Made by a program: the position numbers and the translations under genes. A stretch of 64,000 nt of DNA from NCBI RefSeq assembly GCF_013085545.1, contig NZ_CP039543.1, forward strand, positions 682,001 through 746,000, given 5' to 3'. Under the pieces are notes generated by a model. The model searched no databases and had not been told where the DNA came from. It worked only from the letters and a program-made list of their open reading frames with translations. This document shows positions 7,883-17,043 of the stretch, one piece after another (within the stretch, counting starts at the first letter, position 1; every line of letters begins with the position of its first letter). The DNA is from Oceanidesulfovibrio marinus (lineage in GTDB: Bacteria > Desulfobacterota > Desulfovibrionia > Desulfovibrionales > Desulfovibrionaceae).

Positions 7883-9982
7883 CTATGGTGTTGTGCGCGC
7901 CGGAATATCGCTTTTGGGCTCCGCTTCCGGCAGCTTTGCCAGGGGCAGGTGGACAGAGAAGGTGCTGCCGGCACCGGGGGTGCTGGCCACCTCCAGCCGG
8001 CCGCCGTGGTTCGCAACAATCTCTCGACATTGATAAAGCCCAATGCCAAGACCCGTGCCCTTGGTGCTGGAGAAGGGCTTGAACAAATGGCGGGCGATGA
8101 ACTCCTGGTCCATGCCGCAGCCCTGGTCCTGTACGCGGATGACGGCCTTGCCGTTTTCGGTGGTCACGCCCACTTCGATGGGAGGCTGGCCGTTGTCCTT
8201 GGAAGCCTCCACGGCGTTCAGGAACAGGTTGGTGAGCACCTTGGCCAGCTCCCCGCGGTCCGCCATGGCGGCCACGTCCTGGCCGTGAATCCGGATGTTC
8301 GCGCCTGGCAGGGTGCGCCGCACTTCATGCGCCAGCTCCTTCAGCGAGTGCGGCGCCAGCTCCAGATACGAGCGTCGGGGAACTTGCCGGAGCGTCTCGA
8401 TGAGGCGAATCATCTTGCTGTGCACCGTGGAGAGCGAGTCGAGCATGTCCTCCTGGAACTCCGGGTCGTGGATGTAGTTCTTGGCGTTGGCGAGGATCAG
8501 GCCCAGGCTTTGGACATGGTTCTTCAGGTCGTGCGTCAGGCTTGCGGAGATCTTGCCGAACACCTCAAGCTCCTTTGCCTGGGAGAGCTCTTCCGCGAGC
8601 TGGAGGTTTTGCAGCGCCGTGTGGGACTGGCTGGCCAGCGCCGTCATCAGGTCGATGTCCTCTTTGGTGAACACATCGCCGGCCGCGATGGCCGGGCCGA
8701 GGAGGATGATGCCCGCCAGATTTTCTCCGCTCAGCAAGGGGAGGGCGCCGCTGAGACGGTGCCGGGCAATGAGCTCCGCAAGCTCGTCGCCGCCGCGTTT
8801 TTCCAGAGCGTCCGCATCCATGGGGCTTCGCTCCTCCAGCAGCAGAGCGGGCAGGGAGGCGTCCGCCGGCACGGCGCATTCCAGCGGGTCCATCTCGATG
8901 CGCGATGCATCCTGGAAGGCGTCCCTGCCGCGGGAAGGCAGCAGAAGTGTCGCGCCCACCAGGCCGAAGGTGTCGCAGTAGGAAAAGAGGATGGCGTGGT
9001 GCAGGTCCGCGCTGTTCTTGCACAGGGAGATGCGCGCCGTAAACTTCATCCACTCCTGCCGGTAGTCGTAGCGATCGGTGTAGAAGTGTGTCTGGATGAA
9101 GCCCCGGATGGTGCGGGAGGCGCGTTCCGAGAGCAAAACCACGAGCAGGAGGATGCCGCCCAGGAAGACCACGACAATGAACAGTGAAGGCGACATGAAG
9201 CCCAGCGGCGAAGCCTGCCTGCCGTGAAACAGCGCAAGCAGCATGAGGTAGAGGCCTACGCTGAACAGCACCAGGGATTTGTACGCCAGGCGCGGCGAGA
9301 TGTAGATGCTGACGGAGTCGTCGCGCCGCACGTGCGTGAACACGAAGAGGGTGATGGCGATGATCGTGGTGGCGGGCCGGATGGCCAGCAGCGAGGGATC
9401 GATGGCCTTGCCCAGGATGGTCTGGCTGATAAGCAGTACCTGGGTGGCGGCGATGACGCCGGAGCCGACCAGGACGTACTTGATGTGCCAGCGCGCTGCA
9501 TGGGTGGAGTTGGCAAGGATGGATTCCAGCTGCACCAGTATAAGGATGAAGGCGGCCACGAGAGCCCCGTTCCAGGCCAGCGTGACCGGCGTGATCAGCA
9601 TGGGCTCATTCTGTGGGATGGCCACGGAGAGAAGCTGCGCCGGAAGCGCGGCGGCGATAAGCGGAAAGAGGCAGAGGACGTAGAAGACATCCTTGCGCCA
9701 TGAGGATATCCGGGCGCGGGCGTTCTGCCTGGCAAAGATGATGGAGAAAAGGAACCACGACGGCGCGAGCCCGGCCACGCCGATATTGGCTATTCGGCGC
9801 AGGAGGATGTTCCCATGGACGCCTGAGAGCTGCAGCAGCGTGCCGAGCTCCAGCAGGCCCAGGAAGAAGACGCCGAGAATGAGCGCGAGATTCACCGCGT
9901 TCTTTTTTCGCCACACGGCGGCGAACACCAGATAGCCTGTGGCGAAGAGGATGGCGATTTGCGCAAGGGCGGGGTAGAGCAT
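7883..9982 (-). CDS. prsK: PrsK, PEP-CTERM system membrane histidine kinase
   Basis: This kinase of about 699 residues begins with a block of about eight membrane helices in its first 300 residues. A GAF-like sensor segment follows (about 400-490), then the kinase core. The H box reads SLTHDLKNHVQSL, the N box LTNLFLNAVEASKD, the G1 box QDQGCGMD and the G2 box GTGLGIGLYQC. The H box with DLKN is typical of PrsK. The start at 9982 (MLYPALAQ) gives a normal membrane N-terminus and sits behind GGAGGAG, although spacing is short; an extension to 10042 would overlap the epimerase gene. It is the partner of PrsR, encoded next. The signal sensed is unknown. Confidence 0.9.
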   Translation of the reverse strand: MLYPALAQIAILFATGYLVFAAVWRKKNAVNLALILGVFFLGLLELGTLLQLSGVHGNILLRRIANIGVAGLAPSWFLFSIIFARQNARARISSWRKDVFYVLCLFPLIAAALPAQLLSVAIPQNEPMLITPVTLAWNGALVAAFILILVQLESILANSTHAARWHIKYVLVGSGVIAATQVLLISQTILGKAIDPSLLAIRPATTIIAITLFVFTHVRRDDSVSIYISPRLAYKSLVLFSVGLYLMLLALFHGRQASPLGFMSPSLFIVVVFLGGILLLVVLLSERASRTIRGFIQTHFYTDRYDYRQEWMKFTARISLCKNSADLHHAILFSYCDTFGLVGATLLLPSRGRDAFQDASRIEMDPLECAVPADASLPALLLEERSPMDADALEKRGGDELAELIARHRLSGALPLLSGENLAGIILLGPAIAAGDVFTKEDIDLMTALASQSHTALQNLQLAEELSQAKELEVFGKISASLTHDLKNHVQSLGLILANAKNYIHDPEFQEDMLDSLSTVHSKMIRLIETLRQVPRRSYLELAPHSLKELAHEVRRTLPGANIRIHGQDVAAMADRGELAKVLTNLFLNAVEASKDNGQPPIEVGVTTENGKAVIRVQDQGCGMDQEFIARHLFKPFSSTKGTGLGIGLYQCREIVANHGGRLEVASTPGAGSTFSVHLPLAKLPEAEPKSDIPARTTP

Positions 9983-9996
9983 GCTCCTCCGTGTGG

Positions 9997-11016
9997 CTAC
10001 AAGGCTCCGGCGTCTGACATTGCCAGGCGATGCGCGTACCACGGCGCCGCGAGCCTGAGCCCCTCCGCCACGTCGATGGCGGGCAGATAGCCCAGGATGT
10101 TTCGCGCTTTGTCTATGCTGGCCAGGGAATGGCGCACATCACCGGGCCGGAAGTCGAGATATGTGGGCTCCGCGTCCGCAGCATCCGGGGCGTACTTCGC
10201 GACCTCCTGCTGGATGAGCTGGAACAGTTCGTTGAGCGTGGTACGCTTGCCGCAGGCGATGTTGAAGATCTGGCCGGACGAGAGCTCGGACGGGCAGACC
10301 GCGGCCAGGATGTTCGCCTGCACCACGTTGTCGATGTAACAGAAGTCCCGGCTCGTTTCGCCGTCGCCGTTGATGGATGGGGAGGAGCCGTGGAGCAGGG
10401 CGGAGAACCAGGCCGGGATTACGGCGGCGTATGCACCGTTGGGGTCCTGCCGCGGACCGAAGACATTGAAGTAGCGCAGCCCCACCGTGGGCAGCCCGTA
10501 GAGCTTGCTGAACACCTTGGCGTAGAGCTCGTTGGCGAGCTTGGTCACGGCGTAGGGCGAGAGTGGCTCGCCGATCAAGTCCTCGACTTTCGGGAGCAGA
10601 GGGCTGTCGCCGTACGTGGAGCTGGAGGCGGCGTAGACGAATGAACGCACCCCGGCGTCGCGGGCGGCCACGAGCATCTGGAGGAAGCCGGAGAGGTTGG
10701 ACTCGTGGGTGTGGATGGGATCGTCGATGGACCGCGGCACGGAGCCGAGGGCTGCCTGGTGCAGCACGAAGTCCACGCCTTTGCACGCCGCGGCGCAGGC
10801 CTTCGGGTCGCAGATATCGCCCTCAATGAAGGTGAATCGATTCCAGGCTGTCTCGTCTGTAGCGGCCTGGACCTCATCGAGGTTCTCCGGATGCCCTGTG
10901 GAGAAGTTGTCCAGACCGATAACAATCTGGTCGCGGTCGAGGAGGTGCTGCAGGATGTTGGAGCCGATGAAACCTGCGACACCCGTCACCAGCCATGTGT
11001 ATGTTGTATGATTCAT
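9997..11016 (-). CDS. UDP-sugar 4-epimerase, WbpP-like (extended SDR)
   Basis: This 339-residue NAD-dependent epimerase shows the Rossmann motif TGVAGFIGS, the acidic ribose-binding LDNFSTG, and the catalytic SSSTYG...YAVTK serine, tyrosine and lysine. The body ([29 protein letters not shown]) resembles WbpP/TviC UDP-GlcNAc or UDP-GlcNAcA 4-epimerases more than GalE. It would supply a UDP-hexosamine for the polysaccharide made by this locus. It lies about 60 bases after pilZ and 14 bases before prsK on the same strand. Which C4 epimer it makes cannot be told from sequence. Confidence 0.85.
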   Translation of the reverse strand: MNHTTYTWLVTGVAGFIGSNILQHLLDRDQIVIGLDNFSTGHPENLDEVQAATDETAWNRFTFIEGDICDPKACAAACKGVDFVLHQAALGSVPRSIDDPIHTHESNLSGFLQMLVAARDAGVRSFVYAASSSTYGDSPLLPKVEDLIGEPLSPYAVTKLANELYAKVFSKLYGLPTVGLRYFNVFGPRQDPNGAYAAVIPAWFSALLHGSSPSINGDGETSRDFCYIDNVVQANILAAVCPSELSSGQIFNIACGKRTTLNELFQLIQQEVAKYAPDAADAEPTYLDFRPGDVRHSLASIDKARNILGYLPAIDVAEGLRLAAPWYAHRLAMSDAGAL

Positions 11017-11077
11017 CAGCGGGTTCCTGGTCGTTCCATCGTAAGTTGCGGTGTTGTGCAGTTCCGGGTGAGGTGGG

Positions 11078-11419
11078 TCAGTTGGTATACCGCTGTATCT
11101 CGCTTTCCAGCGCGGCGTTATGCTCGCAGAACGAAACGCCGATCAACATCTTCCTCCGCGAAGAGACCATGTAGACAAGCTCACATTCGGAGCACACCAT
11201 GTACGTATTATCGAATGCTGTGAAATATATTTTGAATTTATCTGTATCAATGTATTTGGAATGATCCTTTATGATGCTCAGGCGAAGTCCAACCTGCGAA
11301 ATATCAACTATTGTCGCAGTGAAGTATCGAGATTGCTTGCCGCCTCCATTGCTTTCTTCGCAGTGCAGGAGTGCCGGCAGGTAGATGGAGTGACGGGTGG
11401 CTTTTCTTCGTTCAGTCAT
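11078..11419 (-). CDS. PilZ-domain c-di-GMP-binding protein
   Basis: This 113-residue single-domain protein carries both PilZ ligand motifs. The arginine cluster [13 protein letters not shown] is at the N-terminus and DISQVGLRL is in the middle (D/NxSxxGxR type). Such proteins bind cyclic di-GMP and control matrix production or motility. It is the first gene of the leftward operon with the epimerase, prsK, prsR, exosortase and epsI, which suggests that matrix export here responds to c-di-GMP. Confidence 0.85.
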   Translation of the reverse strand: MTERRKATRHSIYLPALLHCEESNGGGKQSRYFTATIVDISQVGLRLSIIKDHSKYIDTDKFKIYFTAFDNTYMVCSECELVYMVSSRRKMLIGVSFCEHNAALESEIQRYTN

Positions 11420-11798
11420 TGTCGCGCGAACCCCTGCAGTTTGGAGGCGGCTGTTTGAGTTGGATGCACCCTGGAAGCTAAATGCATGCCAAAAATTGAT
11501 GGATGTTTTTCATCAGTAATATTTGTGGGTTGAGCGATTACAGGAGCGCGGCGAAGTAGGTGCGCGACTGCTGTGCCGGCCTGTCTCTCTAGGATTGCTA
11601 GACAGAATCCAAAAAAGCTTGGCGAACCAGCCGCCGCGAAGACGAACGACAGCTCCGCAATCCGCAAGTCCGGGAGACAGCCGACTCAGGCGTCTTCTTT
11701 GGAGCTGTTGGGGAATGGCGGCATAACCATGCGTAATAAAAGTATTTACTTGGAATGGGCGCTTCCAGCTGAATCAGCCTGACAAGCTCCCGGTAACC
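11420..11798. other. divergent intergenic region
   Basis: Apart from the possible sigma-54 promoter at 11477-11491 there is no recognisable gene. Open frames here have no ribosome site and no family resemblance. It must hold the promoters of both flanking operons. Confidence 0.5.
11477..11491 (-). promoter_or_regulatory. possible weak sigma-54 promoter of the pilZ-exosortase operon
   Basis: On the minus strand the bases read TGGCAT-GCATT-TAGC, with GG and GC correctly spaced for -24/-12 but one mismatch in the -12 half. It lies about 60 bases before pilZ. If real, PrsR could autoregulate the operon. Confidence 0.3.
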
Positions 11799-13076
11799 GT
11801 GATCACACCGGAACCCTTGTGGCACATGGTGTGCATTGCCCCGGCCATGGAACCGCAAGCAAAGGATCGCGACGGCGAGCGACGGCGCGTTGCTGCCACG
11901 CTTGGTCGTTGCCGGCCACATCATGCTCAGGCCGATTGGTCAGGGCAGAGGCGAAGGGGCAGCCACGTCGTTCTGGGGGGGTACCTGTTGGCGGTGGCGT
12001 GGCTGCTCCTGCTGCTTTGCCCGCCGGACGTCTCCGCAGCGGACTGGAGCATCGCACCGGGCGTTTCGTTCCAGCTCGGCTACGACGACAACCAAGTGTA
12101 TGAGGGCGACGGCGGTCTTGAGTACGTGATCTCGCCATCATTTACTGCAACACGAAAGGAAGAGCGCAACAGCGTGGCGTGGAGCAGTACCCTGAGACTG
12201 TTATTCTACTCGTCAGACGCCAAGTTGAACCGCGTCGATCAGTCGCATGCGCTGAGCTGGCAATACAATCTCGATGAACGAAGCGATCTCTCGGCGTCGG
12301 CATCGTTCCAGGCGAGCAATGGTTTCGATGTCTTTGGCACGTATGATGGCGATTACAGAACATCCGGCACACGATACTCGCTGAACATTCCACTCGGATA
12401 TACGCGATTGATGACCGAGCTGGATGCATTGTCTCTCGGCTATGCATTCGCATCCGTGATGTATGACGGCCAAGGAGACGACTACACGTCCAATAGTGTG
12501 ACCATCGGATGGACCCATTCGTTTTCCGAAATTTTCAGCGCCACATTGAGCACGGACGGCGAGGTCAGCACCTATGAAGACGGAACGCAGTACAGCGGCT
12601 CCGTGAACATCGGCTGCGGCTACAGGATATCGGAGCGGATCAATGCCGATGCCTCCGTTGGCCTCGGCTACCAGCACGGCTGGGATGGCGACGACTATGT
12701 CACCGGCGTCGGCAGCATCAGCATCTCGTATGCAACGCAATATGCGACCTGGTCTATCAGCTACTCCAGATCGATTTCTCCATCGTCGAGCGGAACGAAT
12801 TCCATTCGCGACTACCTGAACGCCGCACTCGTCTGGAAAATAAGCGAGCGGTTCAGTATAACAGGGAGCGCAGACTGGAGTTACAATCAATCCTATGGTG
12901 AGAACTCGCGTGACCAGCATACATTTTCTGTCTCACCGGGCATTGAGTATGCCTTGAGCGAGGAGTGGTATCTCACCCTTGGCGCCCAGCACTCCTATGT
13001 TCAGCAAATGGATGGATCATACGACTTCAGAAACAAGGTGGTTCTGGGTATTTCATGGCGTGGGTTCTATAAATGA
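11799..13076 (+). CDS. outer-membrane beta-barrel protein of the PEP-CTERM/EPS locus
   Basis: After a signal sequence ending near PPDVSAADWS, the rest of the protein is a run of amphipathic beta-strands with alternating aromatic residues, such as ISISYATQYATWSISYSRS, ending in VLGISWRGFYK. This is the pattern of the outer-membrane beta-barrel proteins found in exosortase loci (TIGR03016-like). It probably helps polysaccharide or protein cross the outer membrane. The start is uncertain. GTG at 11799 and ATG at 11826 and 11847 are in frame, and none has a clear ribosome site. The next gene starts 38 bases after its stop, behind a strong ribosome site. Confidence 0.72.
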   Translation: MITPEPLWHMVCIAPAMEPQAKDRDGERRRVAATLGRCRPHHAQADWSGQRRRGSHVVLGGYLLAVAWLLLLLCPPDVSAADWSIAPGVSFQLGYDDNQVYEGDGGLEYVISPSFTATRKEERNSVAWSSTLRLLFYSSDAKLNRVDQSHALSWQYNLDERSDLSASASFQASNGFDVFGTYDGDYRTSGTRYSLNIPLGYTRLMTELDALSLGYAFASVMYDGQGDDYTSNSVTIGWTHSFSEIFSATLSTDGEVSTYEDGTQYSGSVNIGCGYRISERINADASVGLGYQHGWDGDDYVTGVGSISISYATQYATWSISYSRSISPSSSGTNSIRDYLNAALVWKISERFSITGSADWSYNQSYGENSRDQHTFSVSPGIEYALSEEWYLTLGAQHSYVQQMDGSYDFRNKVVLGISWRGFYK

Positions 13077-13114
13077 GCGGCGTGAAAGAACGTTGCGTAT
13101 GGGGAGGGGGAAAC

Positions 13115-13669
13115 ATGCGTATCATATCAACAGTTGTTATATCTCTTTTTGCTGTTCTTTTCATGACCGCTGCTGTGCAGGCTGCGGATGGCGAGTACAT
13201 ACTCGGACCCGGCGATGTCGTCGAGGTCATGGTCTGGAAGGAAGAGAACCTGACGCGCGACGTGCTCATACGGCCGGACGGCATGTTCTCGTTCCCGCTC
13301 ATCGGCGAGGTCCAGGCCGTGGGACGAACCATAGCCGAAGTGCAGGCCGAGATGCAGGAACGCATGGAGGAGTATGTGCTGGAAGCGCGCATCGCCGTCA
13401 TGCTCAAGGAGATGAACAGCCGCTCCATCTTCATCGTGGGCAAGGTGGTCAAGCCGGGCGGCTTTCCCATGTACAGGAATATTCGGGTAATGGAGGCCAT
13501 AGCCCTGGCCGGCGGGCTGACGCCGTACGCTGACGACGACATTCTGGTGGTGCGCGAATCGCAGAGCGGGCAAACGGTAATGCCTTTTGACTACAGCGAC
13601 GTTGCTTCCGGGAAGAATCTTGAACAGAACATCGTATTGTCTCCCGGCGATACCATCATAGTGCGATAG
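13115..13669 (+). CDS. Wza-type polysaccharide export protein of the exosortase system
   Basis: This 184-residue exported protein has a signal peptide ending at VQAADGEY. A poly-export domain follows (YILGPGDVVEVMVWKE ... VLIRPDGMFSFPLIGEV), then one SLBB domain (FIVGKVVKPGGFPMY). It matches the short single-SLBB exporters of PEP-CTERM/exosortase loci. The ATG at 13115 sits behind a GGGAGGGGG ribosome site at 13102-13110; the upstream in-frame start does not. No lipobox cysteine is present, unlike Wza, so it seems to be cleaved by signal peptidase I. It would form part of the outer-membrane polysaccharide channel, perhaps with the preceding barrel. Confidence 0.88.
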   Translation: MRIISTVVISLFAVLFMTAAVQAADGEYILGPGDVVEVMVWKEENLTRDVLIRPDGMFSFPLIGEVQAVGRTIAEVQAEMQERMEEYVLEARIAVMLKEMNSRSIFIVGKVVKPGGFPMYRNIRVMEAIALAGGLTPYADDDILVVRESQSGQTVMPFDYSDVASGKNLEQNIVLSPGDTIIVR

Positions 13670-13773
13670 GCGAAACGGAAGAGCATTGTAGATCCCTCCT
13701 TGATCCCATCGGTGCGCCGTGCTGCCGGGGGGATCGACAGGAAGCCACGAGTTGTTCGGCGACCCACAGCAAA

Positions 13774-13810
13774 AAACCGTGAGCCAGCTGCGGTAGCCGG
13801 CTCACGGTTT
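13774..13810. terminator. bidirectional terminator between convergent operons
   Basis: AAACCGTGAGCC at 13774-13785 pairs perfectly with GGCTCACGGTTT at 13799-13810. A-run and T-run ends allow it to work on both strands. It separates the export gene from the convergent oxidoreductase gene. Confidence 0.85.
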
Positions 13811-13895
13811 AATATTCAAAGCGCCGCGATTGAGCTGCCTCTCATCACGTGGGCGGTGAGACCCCAAGGCAGCAATCGCTTTGCGCGGTCTGAGC

Positions 13896-16094
13896 TTACG
13901 AGGCCATTTCCGCTTCACGCTCCTTTTCAACGCGGCACAACAATGCGGAATGGGGCCAGCTGCCTATTTCCGGGCTGCAAAACTCCGGATCATCCGGACA
14001 CAGCATGTTGGTGTTCGACTCGAAGGCGCCGAAGAGATCCGGAAGGCTCGGATCGCGCTCCGGGAACCACCATGAGTGTTGCAGATCAACCATTTTGGGG
14101 TGCATGGCGTCCGTAATCTTGACGCGCTGGCGTATCGAACCCTTCGGAGTCGAGATCACGGCCCAGTCCCCTTCAGACAGTCCCAGCTCTGCAGCCGTGT
14201 CGGGATGGATCGAGACCAGGGGGTCCGGGACTTTCTTCCGGGCCTTTTCAATCTGCCGCTGCTCGGATTGATACATCGGCATGAAGCGGCTTCCCGTGAT
14301 GAGGATCAGCGGGTACTCCTCGGCCAGATCGGGGCTGCTTACCGGGCTCCATTTCGGCTCGTGGTATTCGGGAAGCGGGGCCGCTCCCAGCTCTTCAAAG
14401 ATCGAGGACTTGAGCTCGACCTTACCGGAAGGGGTGCCAAACCCGAATTTCTCGTAGCGGCGATACTCCCTTTTGCCCAGGACGCCGTACTGGTCCACCA
14501 GCTGCTGGAACGTCAGCCCGACTGGCTCCAGGCAATGGTCGTAGACTTCTTCCACGGTTTTCCAGGGCCAGTGTTCTTCCTGGCCAAGCCGTACGCCCAG
14601 TCCCCGGTAGAAATCATAGCTGTTGCGGCGCTCGTAAAGCGGCTCGATTCCCTGCGGGCAGGACATGCAGAATCCGGGAGTCAGCCAGAGCTCCGGTTGC
14701 TCCACAGTGGTGGAAGCAGGGAAGACGTAGTCGGCCAGGGCTGCGGACGGGGTCATGTAGTACTCCATGACCACATAGAGCTCCAGAGCCTGCAGCGCTT
14801 CAAACACGTGCTGCGTGTTGGGCAGGGCAAGCAGCGGGTTGTTCGCCAACGTGATTGCAGCCTTCACCGGATACGGCTTGCCGGTGATGATGGCGTTCAT
14901 CACCTCTCTGGCGTGCGCCAGGTTGGAGTGCCATGCCTCGGGTGCGGCCGCGTAGCCCTTGGGCAGCTTTTTGTTGGCGGCCGAGTTCCTTTCCCAACCC
15001 GGGAACCCGAAGAATGGATACTCCTGGCTGCCGAGCTGCTTGGCTCTCTGGCTTGCAGGGATAAGGTGGTTCAGCTCAAGATACTCGGCATCATGGATTT
15101 TTCCGATCTCGCCAGCAAGGGTGAAGACATCACCGCCAGGGATCTCCAGGTTGCCGGTAATGGCCCGGAGAATCGCCCGGCCTCTGGCGCACTGCGTGGA
15201 GTTGACGCCCTGCTTGTCCAGCCCCAGTCCGAAAGGAATCACGGCAGGGCTGATCATGGCATACGTATTGGCGGCTTCTATAATGAGATCCGCAGGCACC
15301 GATGTGATCTCGGAAACCTTCTCCGGAGTATAAGGTTCCACAGCGGCCTTGAGCTCTTCAAAGCCAACGGTCCAGTTGGCGACAAACTCGTGATCGTACA
15401 GGTCGCTCGCAATGATGTGGCGAATCCAGCCCAGCATCAGGGCAAGGTCCGTGCCCGGGCGAATCTGCAGCCATAAATCCGCCGTCTCCGCCTCTTTTGT
15501 CCTTCGGGGGTCGATGACGATCAGCTTGGCGCCGTTCTTTCGCGCATGGAGAATTTTGGGATAGGAGCCGATGGGACTTGATTTGGAGGCGTTGTTGCCC
15601 CACAGAACGATGCACTGCGCGCCCAACAACTCGCTCCCCATGACCATGCCGCCATATGTGGCATACTCCGTGGCGTAGCTGGGACACATGCAAATGGTGT
15701 TGACACCGCATGTATTGGGAGAGCCGAAGAGGTTGAAAAAGCGGCGGCAGTCCCAATGATACGTCCGTTTTGTGCCGTGCGTGAAGGTAAGGGTCTCCGC
15801 ACCGTACTTGTCTTTCAGGTTAGCGAGCTTTGCGGCTACTTCGTCCAATGCCTGTTCCCAGGTCACTCGCTGCCACTTGCCTTCGCCCTTCTTGCCGACC
15901 CTCTTGAGAGGGTAGTTCAGGCGTTGCGGATGATATATGTGATCCAGCATCAATCTGCCACGCTCGCAGAGAGCTCCCTGCGTGATAGGATGATCTGGAT
16001 CGCCGGTAATTTTAACAACTTTGCCATCTTCAATGTGCAACAACGTGCCACATCGGGGATGACAGAGACCACAATAGCTTCTGCGTATTTCCAT
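13896..16094 (-). CDS. acetylene-hydratase-like W/Mo bis-MGD enzyme (DMSO reductase superfamily)
   Basis: This 732-residue protein is close in length and sequence pattern to the tungsten enzyme acetylene hydratase. Cys8, Cys11, Cys15 and Cys43 form an N-terminal [4Fe-4S] site. IVLWGNNASKSSP, DPRRTKEAETADLWL and RPGTDLALMLGWI match the pterin cofactor-binding segments. Cys137 in ICMCPSYA aligns with the cysteine that ligates the metal in acetylene hydratase. There is no Tat signal, so the enzyme is cytoplasmic, and no electron-transfer or membrane subunit is encoded nearby. That fits a hydratase or other non-redox role, but the substrate is not proven. It is divergent from a TetR gene, with two operator-like repeats between them. 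Confidence 0.82.
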   Translation of the reverse strand: MEIRRSYCGLCHPRCGTLLHIEDGKVVKITGDPDHPITQGALCERGRLMLDHIYHPQRLNYPLKRVGKKGEGKWQRVTWEQALDEVAAKLANLKDKYGAETLTFTHGTKRTYHWDCRRFFNLFGSPNTCGVNTICMCPSYATEYATYGGMVMGSELLGAQCIVLWGNNASKSSPIGSYPKILHARKNGAKLIVIDPRRTKEAETADLWLQIRPGTDLALMLGWIRHIIASDLYDHEFVANWTVGFEELKAAVEPYTPEKVSEITSVPADLIIEAANTYAMISPAVIPFGLGLDKQGVNSTQCARGRAILRAITGNLEIPGGDVFTLAGEIGKIHDAEYLELNHLIPASQRAKQLGSQEYPFFGFPGWERNSAANKKLPKGYAAAPEAWHSNLAHAREVMNAIITGKPYPVKAAITLANNPLLALPNTQHVFEALQALELYVVMEYYMTPSAALADYVFPASTTVEQPELWLTPGFCMSCPQGIEPLYERRNSYDFYRGLGVRLGQEEHWPWKTVEEVYDHCLEPVGLTFQQLVDQYGVLGKREYRRYEKFGFGTPSGKVELKSSIFEELGAAPLPEYHEPKWSPVSSPDLAEEYPLILITGSRFMPMYQSEQRQIEKARKKVPDPLVSIHPDTAAELGLSEGDWAVISTPKGSIRQRVKITDAMHPKMVDLQHSWWFPERDPSLPDLFGAFESNTNMLCPDDPEFCSPEIGSWPHSALLCRVEKEREAEMAS

Positions 16095-16275
16095 TGTGTA
16101 CGACTCCCGCTTTTACAGTTCATGAACTGACCGAAGTCGATACATTCGCCCCGGTCCGCAATTCGTTCATGGCTGCCACAACCGGCGCCGGCGCATGAGG
16201 AATTGCGCGTAGTTTTCCCGAAGTTGGTACGGGCGACAATCGCCCTAAACCGCGCCTTTAGGTTGACCTTGGGAG

Positions 16276-16292
16276 AAAATCGACTAAGAGTC
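16276..16292. promoter_or_regulatory. operator copy 1, candidate TetR site
   Basis: AAAATCGACTAAGAGTC contains the near-palindrome CGACT-AAG-AGTC. It repeats 23 bases downstream, between the divergent oxidoreductase and tetR genes. Confidence 0.55.
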
Positions 16293-16298
16293 AATATT

Positions 16299-16316
16299 AA
16301 AATCGACTAAGAGTCG
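16299..16316. promoter_or_regulatory. operator copy 2, candidate TetR site
   Basis: AAAATCGACTAAGAGTCG contains the perfect palindrome CGACT-AAG-AGTCG. It lies 83 bases before tetR and is the better of the two copies. Two sites about two helix turns apart suit binding of two TetR dimers. Confidence 0.6.
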
Positions 16317-16398
16317 AAAAAAATGTTAATGGTCATCCATGGTATTACAGAGAGCAATGCGCCGGTTGAGCTGGAAGCGTCGATAAAAAGGAAATAAA

Positions 16399-17043
16399 AT
16401 GAAACAATCTAATAGCATGCCAGAACAAAAAGAACGCAAGAGAAAACACCGGATCGGGGCCCCGCCTGGACCACGGAAGGCGAATCTGAGACGCGCAGCC
16501 TTGATTGACGCTGCCGGCAAGCTCTTCGTGGAAAAGGGCTACGACGCCACAACGATGGACGAGATCGCCGCAGCTGCCGGTTTCGCCAAGGGCACGCTGT
16601 ACCATTACTTCGCGAACAAGGCTGACCTGCTCCTGATATTGCGGGAAGGTTTCGACAAAGAGATCGTGAACCGCATCCAGTCGCACGTTGAAAGCTGCCA
16701 GCCCGATGATTGGCGTGGACGCATCCGAGCTTGGATCGACGCGGCGGTGGATGCCTACTTCGACATGAGCGAGCTCCATGACGTCGTGATCTACGGCGCG
16801 GGCATGCCGTTTCGCCATGCCATGGCGGATTCCGAAATCACCCGATACCTTGCACGGCTGATCGGTGAGGGCGCCAGGGCCGGTGCCTGGCGCGTTGATG
16901 ACGAACGCTGGACCGCGGTGATGATGTTTTACAGCTTCCGTGGCGGTTGCGACGAGGCCATGGTAGGGACCCAGCGCGCCGAGGACCTGCCGGGAAAGCT
17001 CAACGATGTGTTTTTGCGCATGCTGGGTGTCTGCGAGCAATAA
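16399..17043 (+). CDS. TetR/AcrR-family transcriptional regulator
   Basis: This 214-residue regulator has a basic N-terminal tail (KERKRKHRIGAPPGPRKANLRR). A standard TetR helix-turn-helix follows: LIDAAGKLFVEKGYDATTMDEIAAAAGFAKGTLYHYFANKADLL. The C-terminal ligand domain is all-helical and contains a RYLARLIGEG segment. It is divergent from the acetylene-hydratase-like gene, and the tandem palindromes in between are its likely operators. The ligand is unknown. Confidence 0.9.
   Translation: MKQSNSMPEQKERKRKHRIGAPPGPRKANLRRAALIDAAGKLFVEKGYDATTMDEIAAAAGFAKGTLYHYFANKADLLLILREGFDKEIVNRIQSHVESCQPDDWRGRIRAWIDAAVDAYFDMSELHDVVIYGAGMPFRHAMADSEITRYLARLIGEGARAGAWRVDDERWTAVMMFYSFRGGCDEAMVGTQRAEDLPGKLNDVFLRMLGVCEQ

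Noticed and set aside
14076-15476. 466-codon plus-strand frame over the W/Mo enzyme
   Set aside because: Shadow of the oxidoreductase gene.
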